Assembly (NCBI RefSeq): GCF_027744825.2
Contig: NC_071335.1
Location: 10,331,001 to 10,395,000, forward strand
Reading direction: 5' to 3'
Source of the DNA: Synchiropus splendidus
Lineage: Eukaryota > Chordata > Actinopteri > Syngnathiformes > Callionymidae
DNA: 64,000 bases
In this document: positions 12,869 through 27,800 of the stretch, one piece after another
Numbering within the stretch: the stretch's first letter is position 1
Layout of the letters: each line of letters opens with the position of its first letter
The notes under the pieces: generated by a model
What the model was told of the DNA's origin: nothing
What the model saw: the letters and a program-made list of their open reading frames with translations, nothing else
Database searches by the model: none
Translations under genes and position numbers: made by a program

Positions 12869-15800
12869 ATGGAGTTCCCTCAGCAGCCGAAAACGGCGGG
12901 GGACGGGAAAATCGTCTACCCCCCTGGAGTAAAGGAGATAACTGATAAAATTAGCAACGAGGAGGTGGTGAAACGTCTCAAGGTAACCGTGCACATATCT
13001 GTTTGTTGACTTTACTGAATGCTACGAGGTAATCGAGTACAATCAAATTCTATAGCGCGATGGGTGACTAGTGCCTCATTCAGGGCAAAGTGTTCTGTCA
13101 GCACACAGTGGAAAGGCTGGTCACAGCCTCTGGAATTGGTCCATTTTGTATCATTTTCTTTCAATCATAATTATTACCTTCTCCAAGGAAGTTATGTGAT
13201 TCAATTTTGGGAGCCAGCTAAGTGTCTGGTGCCAGGAATTGTATTGCTATAAACGTCTTGTATGTGATTCAGTGTTGGTGTACATGCATTTCACTCCTTG
13301 AGCATGCTGATGTGTCTGTGAGCGCTGAAATAGTTCAGGTGGGGGAGAGTCTTGGTAGAAAATTATTTTAACTTGGTTTTAGTGGATAGAAAAAGGATTT
13401 TCAATCAAGTGTTTTTGTTTTATTTTGTATGATAATTCTAGTTATGTACTGACGATCACTTTGAGTGGCGTGTTAAAAAGTGCTATATAAATAATGCCTT
13501 ATTGTCTTTATGGTCCCGGCAGTCATAACTTAATTAATTTGTTTAATTTTCACATGTGAGCTGATTAATTACTGGCAGAGGTTTGCACTCTGAGTGCTTT
13601 TCTAGTTGGGAATGTGAAGCTGACATCATGCACGTGCACTTTGGGTGTCGGCGCCATCACTGGAGGAGTGCAAATGTTAACAAATATATGTGGGACATGA
13701 ACATGGAGAAACAAGAGAATGTTGAAGCCATAAAAGACTCTTAGGAAGGAAGAAATACAGAAAGACAAACAAAATGTAAGGTGGCCTTACCATGATAAAC
13801 TACAGATAAACTGCAAACTATTTTGATCAGGGTCAGTGTGGTCACCATCCAGGAGCAGACAGCAGTGAGCTATGGCAGGTTTCTGGATTTAAGTCATACA
13901 TTGGCAATTAACCTAAGCGGTCAATTAACCGCTTAGTCCTGTTCAGGGTTGTGGGGTTGTGCTGGAGCCTATCCCAGCTGTCATTGGGCGAGAGGCGGGA
14001 ATAGTGAACTTGCAAATTTCAGAATCAAATTATTTAGACAAGCCATGGTCATCACTTTGCTACTTAAGTTTTCTTGGTGTTTTTAGAATGAAAATGTATG
14101 TATTGTGGATATAGTTTTCTTCACCATAGAGCTAATGTTGCCTGTCAGACTGATAAAAAGACCGTAAAATGAGAGCTCAGAAAAATAATGAGAAGCACAG
14201 TTGGATCTTTTTTTATTGTTTATCGCACTACAGAGCAGTGTTTTTGATGCAGTAGCAATATTTGGTGATCTTAATCCAGTTTCCTTAAAACCAATAAATC
14301 ACATCCTCTAATCTTGTAAAAACAAACAAACCAAAGTGGCCTTGAGTGATTGTTTGTTGGCAGATCACCATCGTGACTTATAACCTGGTTGATATCAGGT
14401 TTGTGTGTTCACCACAGATATCGACAAAGACCACAGACCCACACTGTTCAGTGACACACACACCCTACTTCTCAGTTGTATGTAATTATTAGATTGCCTT
14501 TGCTTCCACCTGTGGAGTTGGTATTTTTTGTGTGCCACCGCTAAGGTTTCCACTGGCCGGTGTTGATGCTCTGCATTCTGGCATTCAAGCTACTAACCGC
14601 ATTATCGTGGTTGCATAGTTCAAAGAGACATTCAAATTTCTCTAGTGTAGTTCAACTTAGCTTTTGCATACACGTTAAAAGTTTGATGTTAGCCAGTATA
14701 AGGCAATAAATGGGTTGTCTAGACCGTCATGAAACCATGTTCTGTTGGTTTACAATCACGTTCCTCCAGTAACGGCCCCAACGTACCACAATGGAAAGCG
14801 GCGTGATGTAAGTCCTGTCCACGACCTTTGCTCTAACCATATAAGATGCTGTGGTTGACTCGTCCCATTTGGACTGTGACAAACATCTTATTGAGAGCTG
14901 CTGCTTCATGGCGTAGAGTGAATATTAATGTCACCTGGTTGCCTTTCTTTGTTGATTTAACCTGATAGTCCGGCTGTGAAAGACCACTGGATGATGTTGA
15001 TCGTGTCTCATGATCATGAATGGTACTCATCTTATTGCTATGTAGACACTGATTGATTGATTGTTAGCATTTGGTCTATTCTGCTTGGCCAGATTGGTTT
15101 TTATGAAGGTTATCAAAATGTATAGTGTTGGAGAATAACAGTGTCAGCTTCATGATTGTCACAAGTAGGGTGGCAGTAGGTGATGGCAAAAATGATGCTT
15201 TTAACGATTATTGAACAACTTAAGATTTAGCTGTCATTTAACTTTCAAATGTTATTGGACAACTACAATGAAATATGTGTTAAATATAAATCATTTAGCA
15301 GTTATATTTAACTTTCATCATGTAGGTAAAAGTTTTCTGTCTAGAAACACCAATCTGTATGGTCTGGCTTTAGAGAACAGTGGAGACAGGGCCTAATATT
15401 TCCACCTGAGCAGGCACTTGGCTCGGATTGAAAGGTTTTTCTGATGTTCTGATGTTGTTAGCTGTCATTTCATATTCCAAGCTTTTTTAGACTTTTTTTC
15501 ATAAGAGAAGTCACTCCTTTGATTGTGAAACTTCCATATTTGAGCGCTGTTCCTGCATCTTTGCAGCGTGATGAATGACAAGGAGCGCTTGAGTTTATCA
15601 CCCCTGTATCAGGTTGAGCATAAGCGATTGTTCTTATGCATTTATCCACTTCCACATAATCATTGGTTTTTGAAACATCTCCAACAAGCAGCTCTTACTG
15701 CTTTTGTGACTCAGAACGCTGGATGAGCATCTGCTTCATAGAGGTTCTGAATACCATGCTGCTGTTGTACAGATGACAGTGGCAAATAGTAACGCCATGT

Positions 15801-18800
15801 AAACAGAGGCTCGAGCTCTCTTGCTGACAGGCAGAGCTTCGCGCTGAAGGGCTCAGTGTGCCTTCCAGCAGCTTCCCTCCGGTCAGTTTTCAGAGGGACG
15901 AGGCGGGACTGGGGAGAATGAGAGAAGCTGGGGAGACGACGGCGTTCTGCTAAATAATCGTTTCGGAAGAAATAGTCTAATCCTGATAAAAATTTGATTG
16001 ATTGACCAGCTCTAGTCAGAAGTCATGATGGATCTCCACCACAACTTGAGGACAATGTGGTGGCACATTTTACAGCTGTAAGTAAAACCTGAGGATGTTT
16101 TCATGTTTATTTCACAAGAAAACTGACGCATGGCGCACACTAGGGCTGGGCGATTATGGCAAAAATGATAATCGCGATTATTTTTGATTCGTATCATTGT
16201 CACGATTATTGAACGACTTAAGTTTTAACTGTCATTAAACTTTCAAACTTTATTGAACTATTAACTACAATAAAACAACGGAATGACTTCTTCTCGAAAG
16301 GATCTCTCAAAATATGATTAAAAATGCTTGAAATGTGAACTCACAGCTATGTGTGCGGGTCTTTGATAACTCACACGCCTTTATTAGGTTGATAAACATC
16401 TGATTTTATTGACAGAAAATTTTACTTAAATGATTAATGTTTGTACCTAACTGTTGCTGTGCTGTTGCAACTGCTATGATCTTGCAGTTGCGCAGGTGTC
16501 TTCATGAGGAGAACAGTGAGAAGGAAAGACACTGATTTTTCTGAAGTTACTGAAGATTACCAGATTATACATTGATAATTTTTGACTCTGGATTTGTTAT
16601 TCACTGATACGAATCTTCTCAATCATGCGTGATCTCGATCACTTTGTTCAACTTGTCGTGAGAGGATGGATGGATTAATCAAGACGGTCTGCATTACTGT
16701 TGTCATGCAGACAGCTGCAAGCACAGCAGCTGCAGCACAGATAATGCAATGTTAGCCTGATGTGGAATAAGCCGAAGCTTGCATCCCACTACTTCTGCGG
16801 TTCATTCAGCTCCCGACTCTACGCTCTGAGAAGTGAATAAGCCACCGGCCGGACAATATAATGCAGCTTGTTTCCACTATTTTCTTGAGAAATAAACATG
16901 ATAACACTCTTTCATGTTTACTTTTGCATCTGAAACGCTGCACTCTGTTACAGCCATGGTGGAGGTCCATCATCAGTAAATATCTTAGTTGATGATGACT
17001 CGTAGTGTTATGAAGTGGCAGAGAACTAAGGTGGTTAAACCAATGGTCGTAAATAGGTTCGGCTCGCCACCCAAGTGTCACCCGGCTAATGATGACTTCC
17101 TTGAGACATCCTTGGTTGTGGGTCACAAAGCACAGTTATTTTGCGCGTACCGCCCCAGCTGAGAAGAAAAAAAGGACATCGCCTTAGACCTTATCGCCCA
17201 GGCCTAGGTCAAGTGCACAGTAAGAAAACAATCACAACGTTCACGAAACAGATTGTTCACAATCAAATTCAGAGCCGGTCATCTAAGTGATTACTGAATA
17301 GTCATCATCTTGCATTAAAATGACTAACATCAGCGTCTTTCCTCGCAGTTATCTTCAAGGTGACAGCTGTGGGATTCTGTCAGTGAAAACGGTAGCTTCC
17401 AGAATTATTAATGAAAACATACCTAATTTGTCCAGCTAAAAAAGAAAAATCGCCGTGCTCGCTAAAATGTCCCTCATCAATGAGTTATTAGTTCCTACGG
17501 AACTGTTCTCACACATCCGTGACATGTAAAAGCCAACACAGGCAGTGTGCAGGCAGCCTGGGGAACTTCTGTTCATGTTCGTGGTTTTACACATTTTTAA
17601 TACACCAAACAATAATAATTACATCATTTGGGGATTTGAATCATCATCATGTCCATGATCAACACAATTTGGAATCACTGATTCCAGAAAAATAATTTTG
17701 ATATAGTGGAGCCGAGAGTTACCGTGAGACACTCCCGACCACTTCAAACACGCTCAGACTAGGGATGCACCAATGCCGTTCCCCGAAGCTGAGCGGAGCA
17801 CTAGGTTGCTGCTGACTTGAACAAACGGATGAATGAATGTCCGCAGTTGCTGCCCGTGTGTGTTGAGAGAAGTGCCTCTTGAGCAATTGATTATAAATAA
17901 TAAAATAATACACAACACAAGTTTAGTTAAGAATATGACCATGTGAAACGCTGAACTAACAAGCCTAGATCACGTGTCACTGCACTATCCCACTCAGATC
18001 CATGAATCATTGCAGAGTCTCTAACTGCAGATGTCAGTGTTTCTTGAATTGAACAGGCGCTTAAAACTACCATTATAAACATAACATTCCTCCTGAGTTT
18101 TCTCATGCTGCGCCTGGGTCTGTGTTTGTCTTGCACCAGAGATGAATCGGGTCATGCATCAGCTCATCAGACGATCGAGTGTCGTCAGACAGACACACGG
18201 GTGTATCTAATTAAATCTCAACTCTTGAGAGTTTCTTGTGTCTAAAGTCCAATCAAAACCAGGATTATGAACTACACTCATTCACACTCAAATGGCCAGG
18301 TGCCGTGCTTTTGTTTTGGTTTCATACAGCGTGGAGCTGCAACACATGCTGGAATTTTACTTGTCACAGTAAAATGCAAATGACATCAGCACACAGTGTT
18401 TTTCCCAGATTCTCATCACTTTTCACAGGTTAATTTCTTTTCAGTTTGTTCCTCTCCACTCCAAGCGGTGCTGCACGTAGCTCTGCAAGAAATACGATCC
18501 TTGTTGATTTGAAGCAGTGCAGCAGCAATGAAGTAGCGCAGGCAACATTTGGTAAACACATTTCAATAAATATCAAGTTTGTAATTCCATAAGATCATTT
18601 TTGCCTTTTTACATAAAGCATGACTAATGTTATCCCACAACATGGAAACATGGTCAATACTTGAACACTGGTGGTATTGGATCAGTGTCGGTATCGGTCG
18701 ATACCCAAAGCCCAGGAATCGATATCTGTATCAGGAACATAAAAGTTGGATCAGTGCATCCCCAGCTCTGATATCGTCCTGAAACATCTTGTGAGTCTGT

Positions 18801-21800
18801 TGTCACACAGGATAGTGATCAGCCCGCTGATATCTTGCATAAACGGAACTGAGCGGACCTCTGCCTTTATTTAACCAGTAGTAAACACGAAAAAACTTTG
18901 GCACATGAACTGCATAGGTCAGTAACTCATTTTCTGGAGGAGAAATAATGGTAAATAAAACAGTCTCCTCCAGGGACCCCACCAAGTGCAGAAGTTGGTT
19001 TGAGTGGGCACGTTTTTCTTGACTGTTTGGTTGAAATTGAGAGCTCTTCAGCTTCTCTCGGAGTGCTTGTGTGTGTACACCCTGTGACTACAGGGACCTG
19101 TGAGTGGAGAGTGCAGCTCACTGCTGCTTCTGTTGCCCCACCCCCTACATGTTCTTCCTCTTTTTTTCTCCAACGCTCTATTTCTGTCTACAAAAATAAA
19201 CAAGCAATATTTAACATTTGAAATGGTGTGCAAAAAGCTTATATTTTTATGTTTTTAACACTGCAGGCAGACTGCTCCAGGGCAAATAATGCATATTTAT
19301 TCTAGAGTTAATTGCGTTGCACATTTTAGCAGGGGAGGGGTGGATCGGACTGTCTAACCCTTTTTCTGCTGTTGGACCTGTAATGTTGTTGGGGAGATTC
19401 ATCGCTTTCCCACTGCAGGAACCTTTTCAGTTCTAGTACCTAGAATGCTTCTAGTACTTTGCACAGCTGGAACCAGGAACTAAATTTGAATGGTTCTAAG
19501 AACCTTTTTAGGGGGATTTCTCACAACAGACTCTGTCTCGAGACAAGGTCTATTCTTGCTCTGAAGTAAGTTAAGTCAGAACCTCAGGATTTGATTACTT
19601 TAGGTTGCAATTAGATTTAGTATCCAGGACTCCAGAGTGCAACCATTTCAAATTTTTCAGAGTGCGCCTGGGAATTTTTCTTCGTTTCACTGGTGCGACT
19701 GGCTGGAGCCCGCAGATGCAGCATGTCTCACCGTAATGCAAGGGGCGTGCTCTAAGCCAATAAGAGTTGGGCTTCACAATCGCTGCATTGGACTTGATCC
19801 TCAATGATGAGACCATGACGGCGTGACCTGCCCTCCAGCGCCGCGGTGTTTTACGGCTGACACGGCCATGTGACAGTCGTGGAGAGTATGGAGGACTTTC
19901 ACAATGGTATTTTTGATACAGGGGCTTTTTATAAGGACATTGGTCGACTCTTAATGTCTGGATTGCCATTGGTCTTGATAGATGGTCCAGATAGGTTTTT
20001 CTGATTCTGATTCAAAATATTAGTACAATCTTCATTCGCGCCAATGAAAAACAACTATTAGGCTAGAGAAGTATGAAAATATTTTTTATCACAAAGGACA
20101 AACGGTTAATTATTTCAATGAAAATAATATGACTGAATGATAATTTATTCACATTATTTCTAATACTCCCCAAAAGAATCTATGGGTAAAGAAAACCGAG
20201 GCATGAGATACATTGGGTACAGCAGTCAGGCAGCTCAATTGAACCCCAAAATGAAACTGCCAGAGCAGTCTGTTAGGGTGGTTTCACACCATGAATTTTG
20301 TCTCGGGTGGCTTGAGTCCAATTCGCCCCCTGCTGTGCCGCCTCACACCCCTCTCCCTTTTTTTCTCCTTACCTGGTGGTGCTCTGCGTATAACAACTGG
20401 TTTGTGACACTACGACGAAGCAGGTCTCAAGGAAGTCGTCAGATGCGCAACAACCTATTTACCACCATCAGCGTGACCACCTTATTTCTATGTCAGTTCT
20501 TAGCACCGCGAGTTGTCATCACCTCACGATATGAACTGATGACAGACCTGAAACATGAAAGAGTGTTTTCATGTTCATTTTACAAGGAAATAGCGGAAAC
20601 AAGCTGTGTAATATAGAGCGTTATGATTGATCCACGCCAATCTCACAACACTTTTTTTTCAGAGATTACTGACGATCAAAACATTTTAGTTAGTGAAGTC
20701 CAAATCCAGACGTCAGAAATGATCAATGAATAGTCTGGTGATCTTCAGTAACTTGGGAAAAAGTCTGTGTTTTTCCTCCTCGCTATTCTCATGCAGACAG
20801 CTGCGAGATCACAGCAGTGAAAACAGTTACTGTAGAGCTCAGCATTATTCATTGAAGCAAATCTGTCTGTCAATAAAATCAGATGTTTATCGGCGCGAAA
20901 CACCTGAGTTATCAAACATCCGCACACATCACGAATCTCTGACCGCTAAGCTCGTCTCCCACAGCTCCCAGCTGCACACCTCAGTGTTGTGGGAGTTTGC
21001 GAAGTTTTGAATGATGCCCAGACAGCAATCAGACCCTTTACTGCCTGGCATCTATCATGTTTGTGTGGAGTCGCACTGCCCATGTAGTCACCTGAGGCGA
21101 GAAGCTCTCCAGCCGGGATCAAGTCTGCTGCCAAAACCGGACTTGCATTTGTTCACGTGTGCGTGTGTGCGCTTGTCAGAATGAATGCAAACCTTACATA
21201 TTGAATCGGCATACCTTTGCTGTCGTCACACAGAGCTTGTTTAGAATTGCCTCACCACAGATCAGATTTTCAATTTGGTTTTGTTGTGACTGTTGGGAGT
21301 GAAGCTTTGTAGGACCAGGATCACAAAGACAAGAAGCAGAGTAAGAACTGGCATACTTGAAGATGCTCAAGTTTTCAAATTGAGACGTTAGGGAGGCCAA
21401 ACTGAGATGGTTTGAACCTACAGAGAAGAGAGACAAGTGGAGGAAGCTAGCTTGCTGTGGCAATCCAGAGACAGGAAATGTAGCAACAAGGGGATGATTC
21501 AAAGCTCTGCTGAGGACCAAATGTATACCATTTGTGCATATACCATGTACAAATGGTACGCTTAGTACCATAGCATGCTTCGTCATCAGATTAGTGAAGT
21601 AATTGTTTAGTCAGTACATTAATCGACTATCAAAACAGTTGTTTGCCTTCCTACTGGTTCGAGAAGTGTCTATTTGATTTTGTAGTTATCCAAGCATTGA
21701 GGTAATGAGACTTGCAACTGTCAAAATCTGTTTTTGTTTTTTTTTTTTTTTGTCTTTAGTTTGTCTTATTTTTTGGTGTTTGAAATATTTATGAAGAAGC

Positions 21801-24800
21801 ACAAACATTTATTCCCTCAACATGACAAAATATTTTTCTCTTCATACCAATTCCCATATGTTTCGTAGATGGTTGTCAAGACATACATGGACATGGATCA
21901 GGATTCTGAAGAGGAGAAGCAGCAGTACCTTGGCTTGGCCCTTCATCTTGCATCAGAGTTCTTCCTCAGGAACCCCAATAAAGATGTGCGGTTACTAGTT
22001 GCCTGCTGCCTAGCCGATATCTTCAGGATCTATGCACCTGAGGCGCCGTACACCTCTCATGATAAACTCAAGGTATTAATCACTGCGCTTTTAATGTTGC
22101 AATACAGTGCCCACTTAACATTTTGTTGTAAAATTGACAACACATCTGATGACTGTTTTATATTTTCTCTTTAGGATATTTTCCTTTTCATCACCAGACA
22201 GCTGAAAGGGTTGGAAGACACCAAAAGCCCGCAGTTCAACAGATACTTTTACCTGCTGGAGGTAATGTCACTATGGGGATGTGGGTAATGTTGAGGACAT
22301 TTTCGTTTTGTAACCTGTTTTTTTTTTTTTTTATCCCCTCCAGAACCTAGCGTGGGTGAAATCATACAACATTTGTTTTGAACTGGAAGACTGCAACGAG
22401 ATCTTTATTCAACTGTTTAAAACCCTTTTTTCTGTCATAAAGTAAGTTTTCATTAATCCATGTCGCCCTTTGACGGTCATAATCTGTGCTTGGAAACAGC
22501 TTTTTTACTTTTTCAGTAAATGGCTTCAAACCTTGCCATTTACACACATTACGCTGTTTTTGTGAGGACCCCCCATTAACATAAAGATTTCCCCAGCTTC
22601 CTTAACCAGGACTTGCACCTAATTGTAATAAACTACTTTTCCTGACATTTTAACCTTCTAAGCCTTGTGAGGACAGGCCAAAATGTCCTCATAAAGCAAA
22701 ATGTCAACAAGCCAACACACACTGGCACATGTATTGTATCTGCACATTGTATCTCTATCCCTGTGGGGACATAGTGAGGTTTCTCATTGACATAATGCTT
22801 TCCCAAACAAATGGCAAACCTTAACCAGGAATCTGAACCAAACTTAAACCCAATTATAATGACCCAGTTATTTTTACATTTTCACCCTCAAAACTCTATG
22901 TGGACCTGCCAAAATGTCCAAGCAAAGCCAGATGTCCTCATAAGATCAGTGTCTTGTCAGAGATTGGCCCATACAGCAATGTTAATACATGTACACACAT
23001 GCATACTCATGGTCTTCACAAAATACATTTTCTGATGTTTTGTTTCAGTAACAGCCATAACCAGAAAGTGCAGATGCACATGATGGATCTGATGAGTTCT
23101 ATCATCATGGAAGGAGATGGTGTCACACAGGAACTGCTGGATACCATCCTCATTAACCTGATCCCTGCACACAAGGTAGGTGCATTTGGTTTCGTAGACT
23201 TTTGTTTGTAGTTCACATTAGGGATGCATGATCCACATTTTTCGCTTCCGATCCCTGAATTTGAAAATTTGCTGATACAGATATTCTTCCGAACTCGATT
23301 TGCTTTATTAGTTGATGTTGTTGACTCTGTATTAGAAAGGTCAACTAGAGGTCAGTATAAGACCATAAACAAAGCCATCAAAACAAGAAATCATGAGCAA
23401 CTGTTGAAGGTTTCACATCGACAGTTAATATTTATTAAATCCAAGACAGATGTATGTAGAAAGTGAATAGAATTGAAGATGCTGCCTCATTTTATTAGCA
23501 AAAATGACACACCCTTGTAGCATAGTGTAAATGAGTGACAGATGTCTGAAGCCCAAAGACTTATATTCGACTGATTTAATGACACAACAGAGTTTTGGAG
23601 ACACAATCTTCTGAATAGATAGTCAGCTGTGCTGTTTACATGGTGGGGATCCCCATGTGATCGTCTAGCTCTCCTGCTCGCATGGTTAATGGCTGCCAAC
23701 TGTGGAATGGATTTTCTGGATCAACATTCAGGTGGTCCATTCCACAGTTAACAGTGAGTTTGACTGGGCTCATGGAGATTCCGCTGATTAAATCTGCACA
23801 TTCCGATCCGCCAAAAACTATTGGATTGGACTGGTCCTATCTCTAATTGATATATGTTGCCCTAATATAGATAAATGTCATGTTACATATATTCGTGCAG
23901 TGTATAGTTTTTTTAATCATCTATTTTTTGGAAAGCGAATTTAGTACTATATATTATACAAAGATTTAATGTGGTTTACTCCAACTATTATACCACTTAG
24001 TCCTGTATTGATATTTTCCTCACAGAATCTGAACAAGCAAGCTTATGACCTCGCAAAGACTCTGCTGAAGAGGACTGTGCAGACTATAGAGACTTGCATC
24101 GCAAATGTGAGTACCTTTTTATGCTATCTGTTTAATTCCAATCTGTTGAATAAGTTTGTTAACCTTCTTCCAAATGCATAATGTTCACCTACTGTTTTTT
24201 GTCTTTCAGTTTTTTAATCAGGTTTTGGTGATGGGCAAGTCGTCAGTCAGTGACCTGTCAGAGCATGTCTTTGACCTCATTCAAGAACTCTTCTCGATTG
24301 ATCCTATGCTGCTGACCTCAGTCATGCCACAGCTGGAATTCAAACTCAAGGTCAGTTTTATGGACAAATTATACATCTTAACTTAATGGTTGTCATCAGA
24401 AGTCAGTGTTTCCATCAGGATTTTCTTGAAACTGTGATGGAACTGCCACACAAACCCTGCCCCCCAAAGAGTACAAGGGGTTCATAAGCCGCCTTTGTGC
24501 TCTAGGAACGTTGTTAGTTTTGGAGCAATTCCACTGAATACATTGCTATAGTACAATTTTCTTAGCAGGAACCAGATCAAGTAATGAGGAATCATTTTCG
24601 CACCTCACCGCGTGACTTGGAAGCTTTGGATCAGATCAGTGATTAGATCTATATGATTTAAAGTTGTTCAGTCTTTCACATTGTCATGATCTGAACTAAA
24701 CAATTATTCATTGATTGGTATGAAGTCATTTGAATTCGGTGGAGGCTCAAATACTGAAGTGGGTTCATGACACGTAAATGCTAAACTGCGTAGTGAGTCA

Positions 24801-27800
24801 AGTGTAATTAAAAATATACGTCCAAACCATCACGATTTCCTCTGCAGTGATGTGTTTGCAGACGTCAAATACAGACATGCAGAATACACAAAATACTGCT
24901 GCCTCCTCACTCGCAGTCACTATTATCATTACATCATCAGGTTCCTGCTGATGCGAGCATGTACTCCATGAGGAGGATGGTCCTCAGTCCTGCAAAAAGA
25001 ACAGAAAAGGTTCCTACAGTGTGAAAGCAGCTAGTGTTAGCCCTCCAATTTTAACAGTAACATTAACATTAGACAAGAACGGCAGAACTAGTTACCAGTA
25101 AATGATATGTGACGCTTTATGCTTGCAGAGTAATGATGGAGAGGAGCGTCTAGCAGTTGTGAGGTTGCTCGCAAAGCTGTTTGGGGCTAAAGATTCGGAG
25201 CTTGCTTCACAGAACAGACCTCTTTGGCAATGCTTCTTAGGGAGGTATGTTGTTTTAGCTTCATTTGATTGTGTTGAATGTTGTCAGTCCTTTGTTTTTA
25301 GCCACTCAGCAACACTCAAGTCATATTTACCCCAGTTTTCCTGTTTATTATATCAGAGAAGTCATTAAATGTTGATCCTGTTAGCTTTTAATACTTATCT
25401 GTATCTTGTCTTAGATTGTGACACATCTTTTCTCATTGAGGCACAACATCCTATTCAATTATTAAAGCAAGCTTCACTAAATCACACAAATATTGTGTTC
25501 AAATTTGGTTCCATGTTGCACCTTAAGTGTGTTATATGCTGGGTACAAGTTTTCCCATATTTATATATTGATTCTAGTGTTGTAGCTAGCGAGAACAACC
25601 CTGACTATGAGCTCTCAAGCTCTGGACGTCTTTTGACGTATTGTGACAAACCTATTGTATTTTTTTCAAAACCAGGTTTAATGACATACATGTTCCAGTT
25701 CGACTTGAGTGTGTAAAATTTGCAAGCCACTGCCTCATAAACCACCCAGACCTGGCAAGAGACCTCACTGGTGAGCTTTTACTTTGGGTTGATTTTTTTT
25801 AAAGCCATCCTTATTTAATTTGCTTCTCATCGAATGCCTCTGCTTATTTCACCAGAGTTTTTGAAAGTGCGCTCCCATGATCCAGAGGAAGCCATTCGCC
25901 ATGATGTCATTGTCACCATCATAAATGCTGGGAAGAGAGACCTGAATCTGGTTAATGATCAGTTGTTAGGATTTGTAAGGGAAAGGACCTTGGACAAAAG
26001 GGTGAGGGAACAAACATTTAAACTTTTTCGAAAGACAGACCCATAGGGCGCCTGACGCTGTTCTGTTACCTAGAGTGTGACCGCAGGACACATGGTACAG
26101 TATCAAAGAAAGGTTACCTTTATGGTTGTGTGAGCTGCAGTTCTATTGGGAAAGGTTGACCTTTGTGTTTTTCTAATGGACATGTATGTCAACTTTAGTC
26201 GTTGAACAAATTTCACACATGAATCTGGAATATTATTCATCCATCTATATATTTATGAAGATAATTATGAACAAGGTATTCTGTTGGCGATGTCTCACAA
26301 ATAAGGTCCTTTTTAGTTGAACTCTGAGAGAACAGAACTCTTGTAACTTTTGTTACCACCTTTTCATATGCAGTGGCGTGTGCGTAAGGAGGCTATGATG
26401 GGTCTGGCTCAGCTTTACAAGAAATACTGCCTGCACCATGAAGCTGGGAAAGAGACTGCCCTCAAAATTAGTTGGATTAAAGACAAGTTGCTGCATATCT
26501 ACTATCAGAACAGCATTGATGACAAGTGAGATTTCCATGTTCCCATTTATTTCTGATGCGCTGTTTACTTATTCACTTACATTGTTGTTCTTTTCTTAGA
26601 TTACTAGTGGAAAAGATCTTTGCCCAGTACATGGTCCCCCACAGCCTGGACACGGAAGAGAAGATGAAGTGTCTCTATTATCTGTATGCCTGTCTGGACA
26701 CAAACGCTGTCAAGTCAGTAATATTGTTACGTTAATTACTGTGTCAGAACTGGACTGACCTTTCAATGTGAGCTCTCTGAACTGCAACAATAACTAATTG
26801 TCCCTCCATTCATGGTTTTGTCTCGTCAGGGCTCTGAATGAGATGTGGAAGTGTCAGAACATGCTCAGAGGTCTGGTCAAAGAGCTGCTTGACCTTCACA
26901 ACCTCCCTGTGGTGTGTTTAATGCAAAAATAGGCCCACTGTCGTCTCTCACATCTTTCTCTGTTTTGACCAATAAACAAACCAACCCCTGTGTTTCTGTC
27001 TCCCACAGTCTGAGGCAAATAACACTGCTATGTTTGGCAAGCTGATGAATATCGCAAGTAAGTTAGCTCAGATTGAAGCTCATATTAATTTCCCTTTCAT
27101 GTCCTCTCTGGAAATGCTCATTTTGTGTAACTTAACAACCCAATCTACACAAAAAAATTCTGCATATATATTTTGCATATTTTTTTTTTTCATCATGACC
27201 CTTATGTTTGTGTTTTGCACACAATCAGTTGGTGGCTACTCCAACAATGTCCAGAAAAGCATCACGATGATACAACGGAAAAGTCTGTCATCATGAAAAC
27301 AAATTCAAGTGTAGCTTTTATGATGCAAACTCAAGATCTCGAAGTTCTTGTGTACAGAAGCTAGACAAGAGCCCCACCCCAAGCTTTTTATTTAGTCATC
27401 AGATAAACTGCTTCATTAAGTAACATTTACATGTATACATACATTGTCATTACCGCTTAGGCCTGTTCAGGGTTGCAGGGAGGGCTGGAATACACCCTGG
27501 ACAGGTCGCCAGTCCATCACAGGACACACACGCACACACCCCTGGGGCAATTTTACAGTATCCATTTAACCTAGTGAGCATGTCTTTGGACTGTGGGAGG
27601 AAACCGGAGTACCCGGAGAAAACCCACGTGCTCAGTGGGTGAACATACAAGCTCCATGCAGAAAAGCCACCGGTCCAACCCAAGAATCAAACCCGCAACC
27701 TTCTTGCTGCAAGGCCGTCTGGCCCTAATGGACATTTAAATGCAACTTACTTCTGTGTGCAGAGAACCTTCCTGATGCAGGAAAAGCTCAGGACTTCATG

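Noticed and set aside
19595..19969. 124-codon minus-strand frame in PDS5A intron 1
   Set aside because: It lies in repeat-like intronic sequence, with no domain and no splice or promoter context.
21194..21586. 130-codon minus-strand frame in PDS5A intron 1
   Set aside because: It is intronic, has no recognisable motif and ends next to a T-run; chance or repeat-derived.
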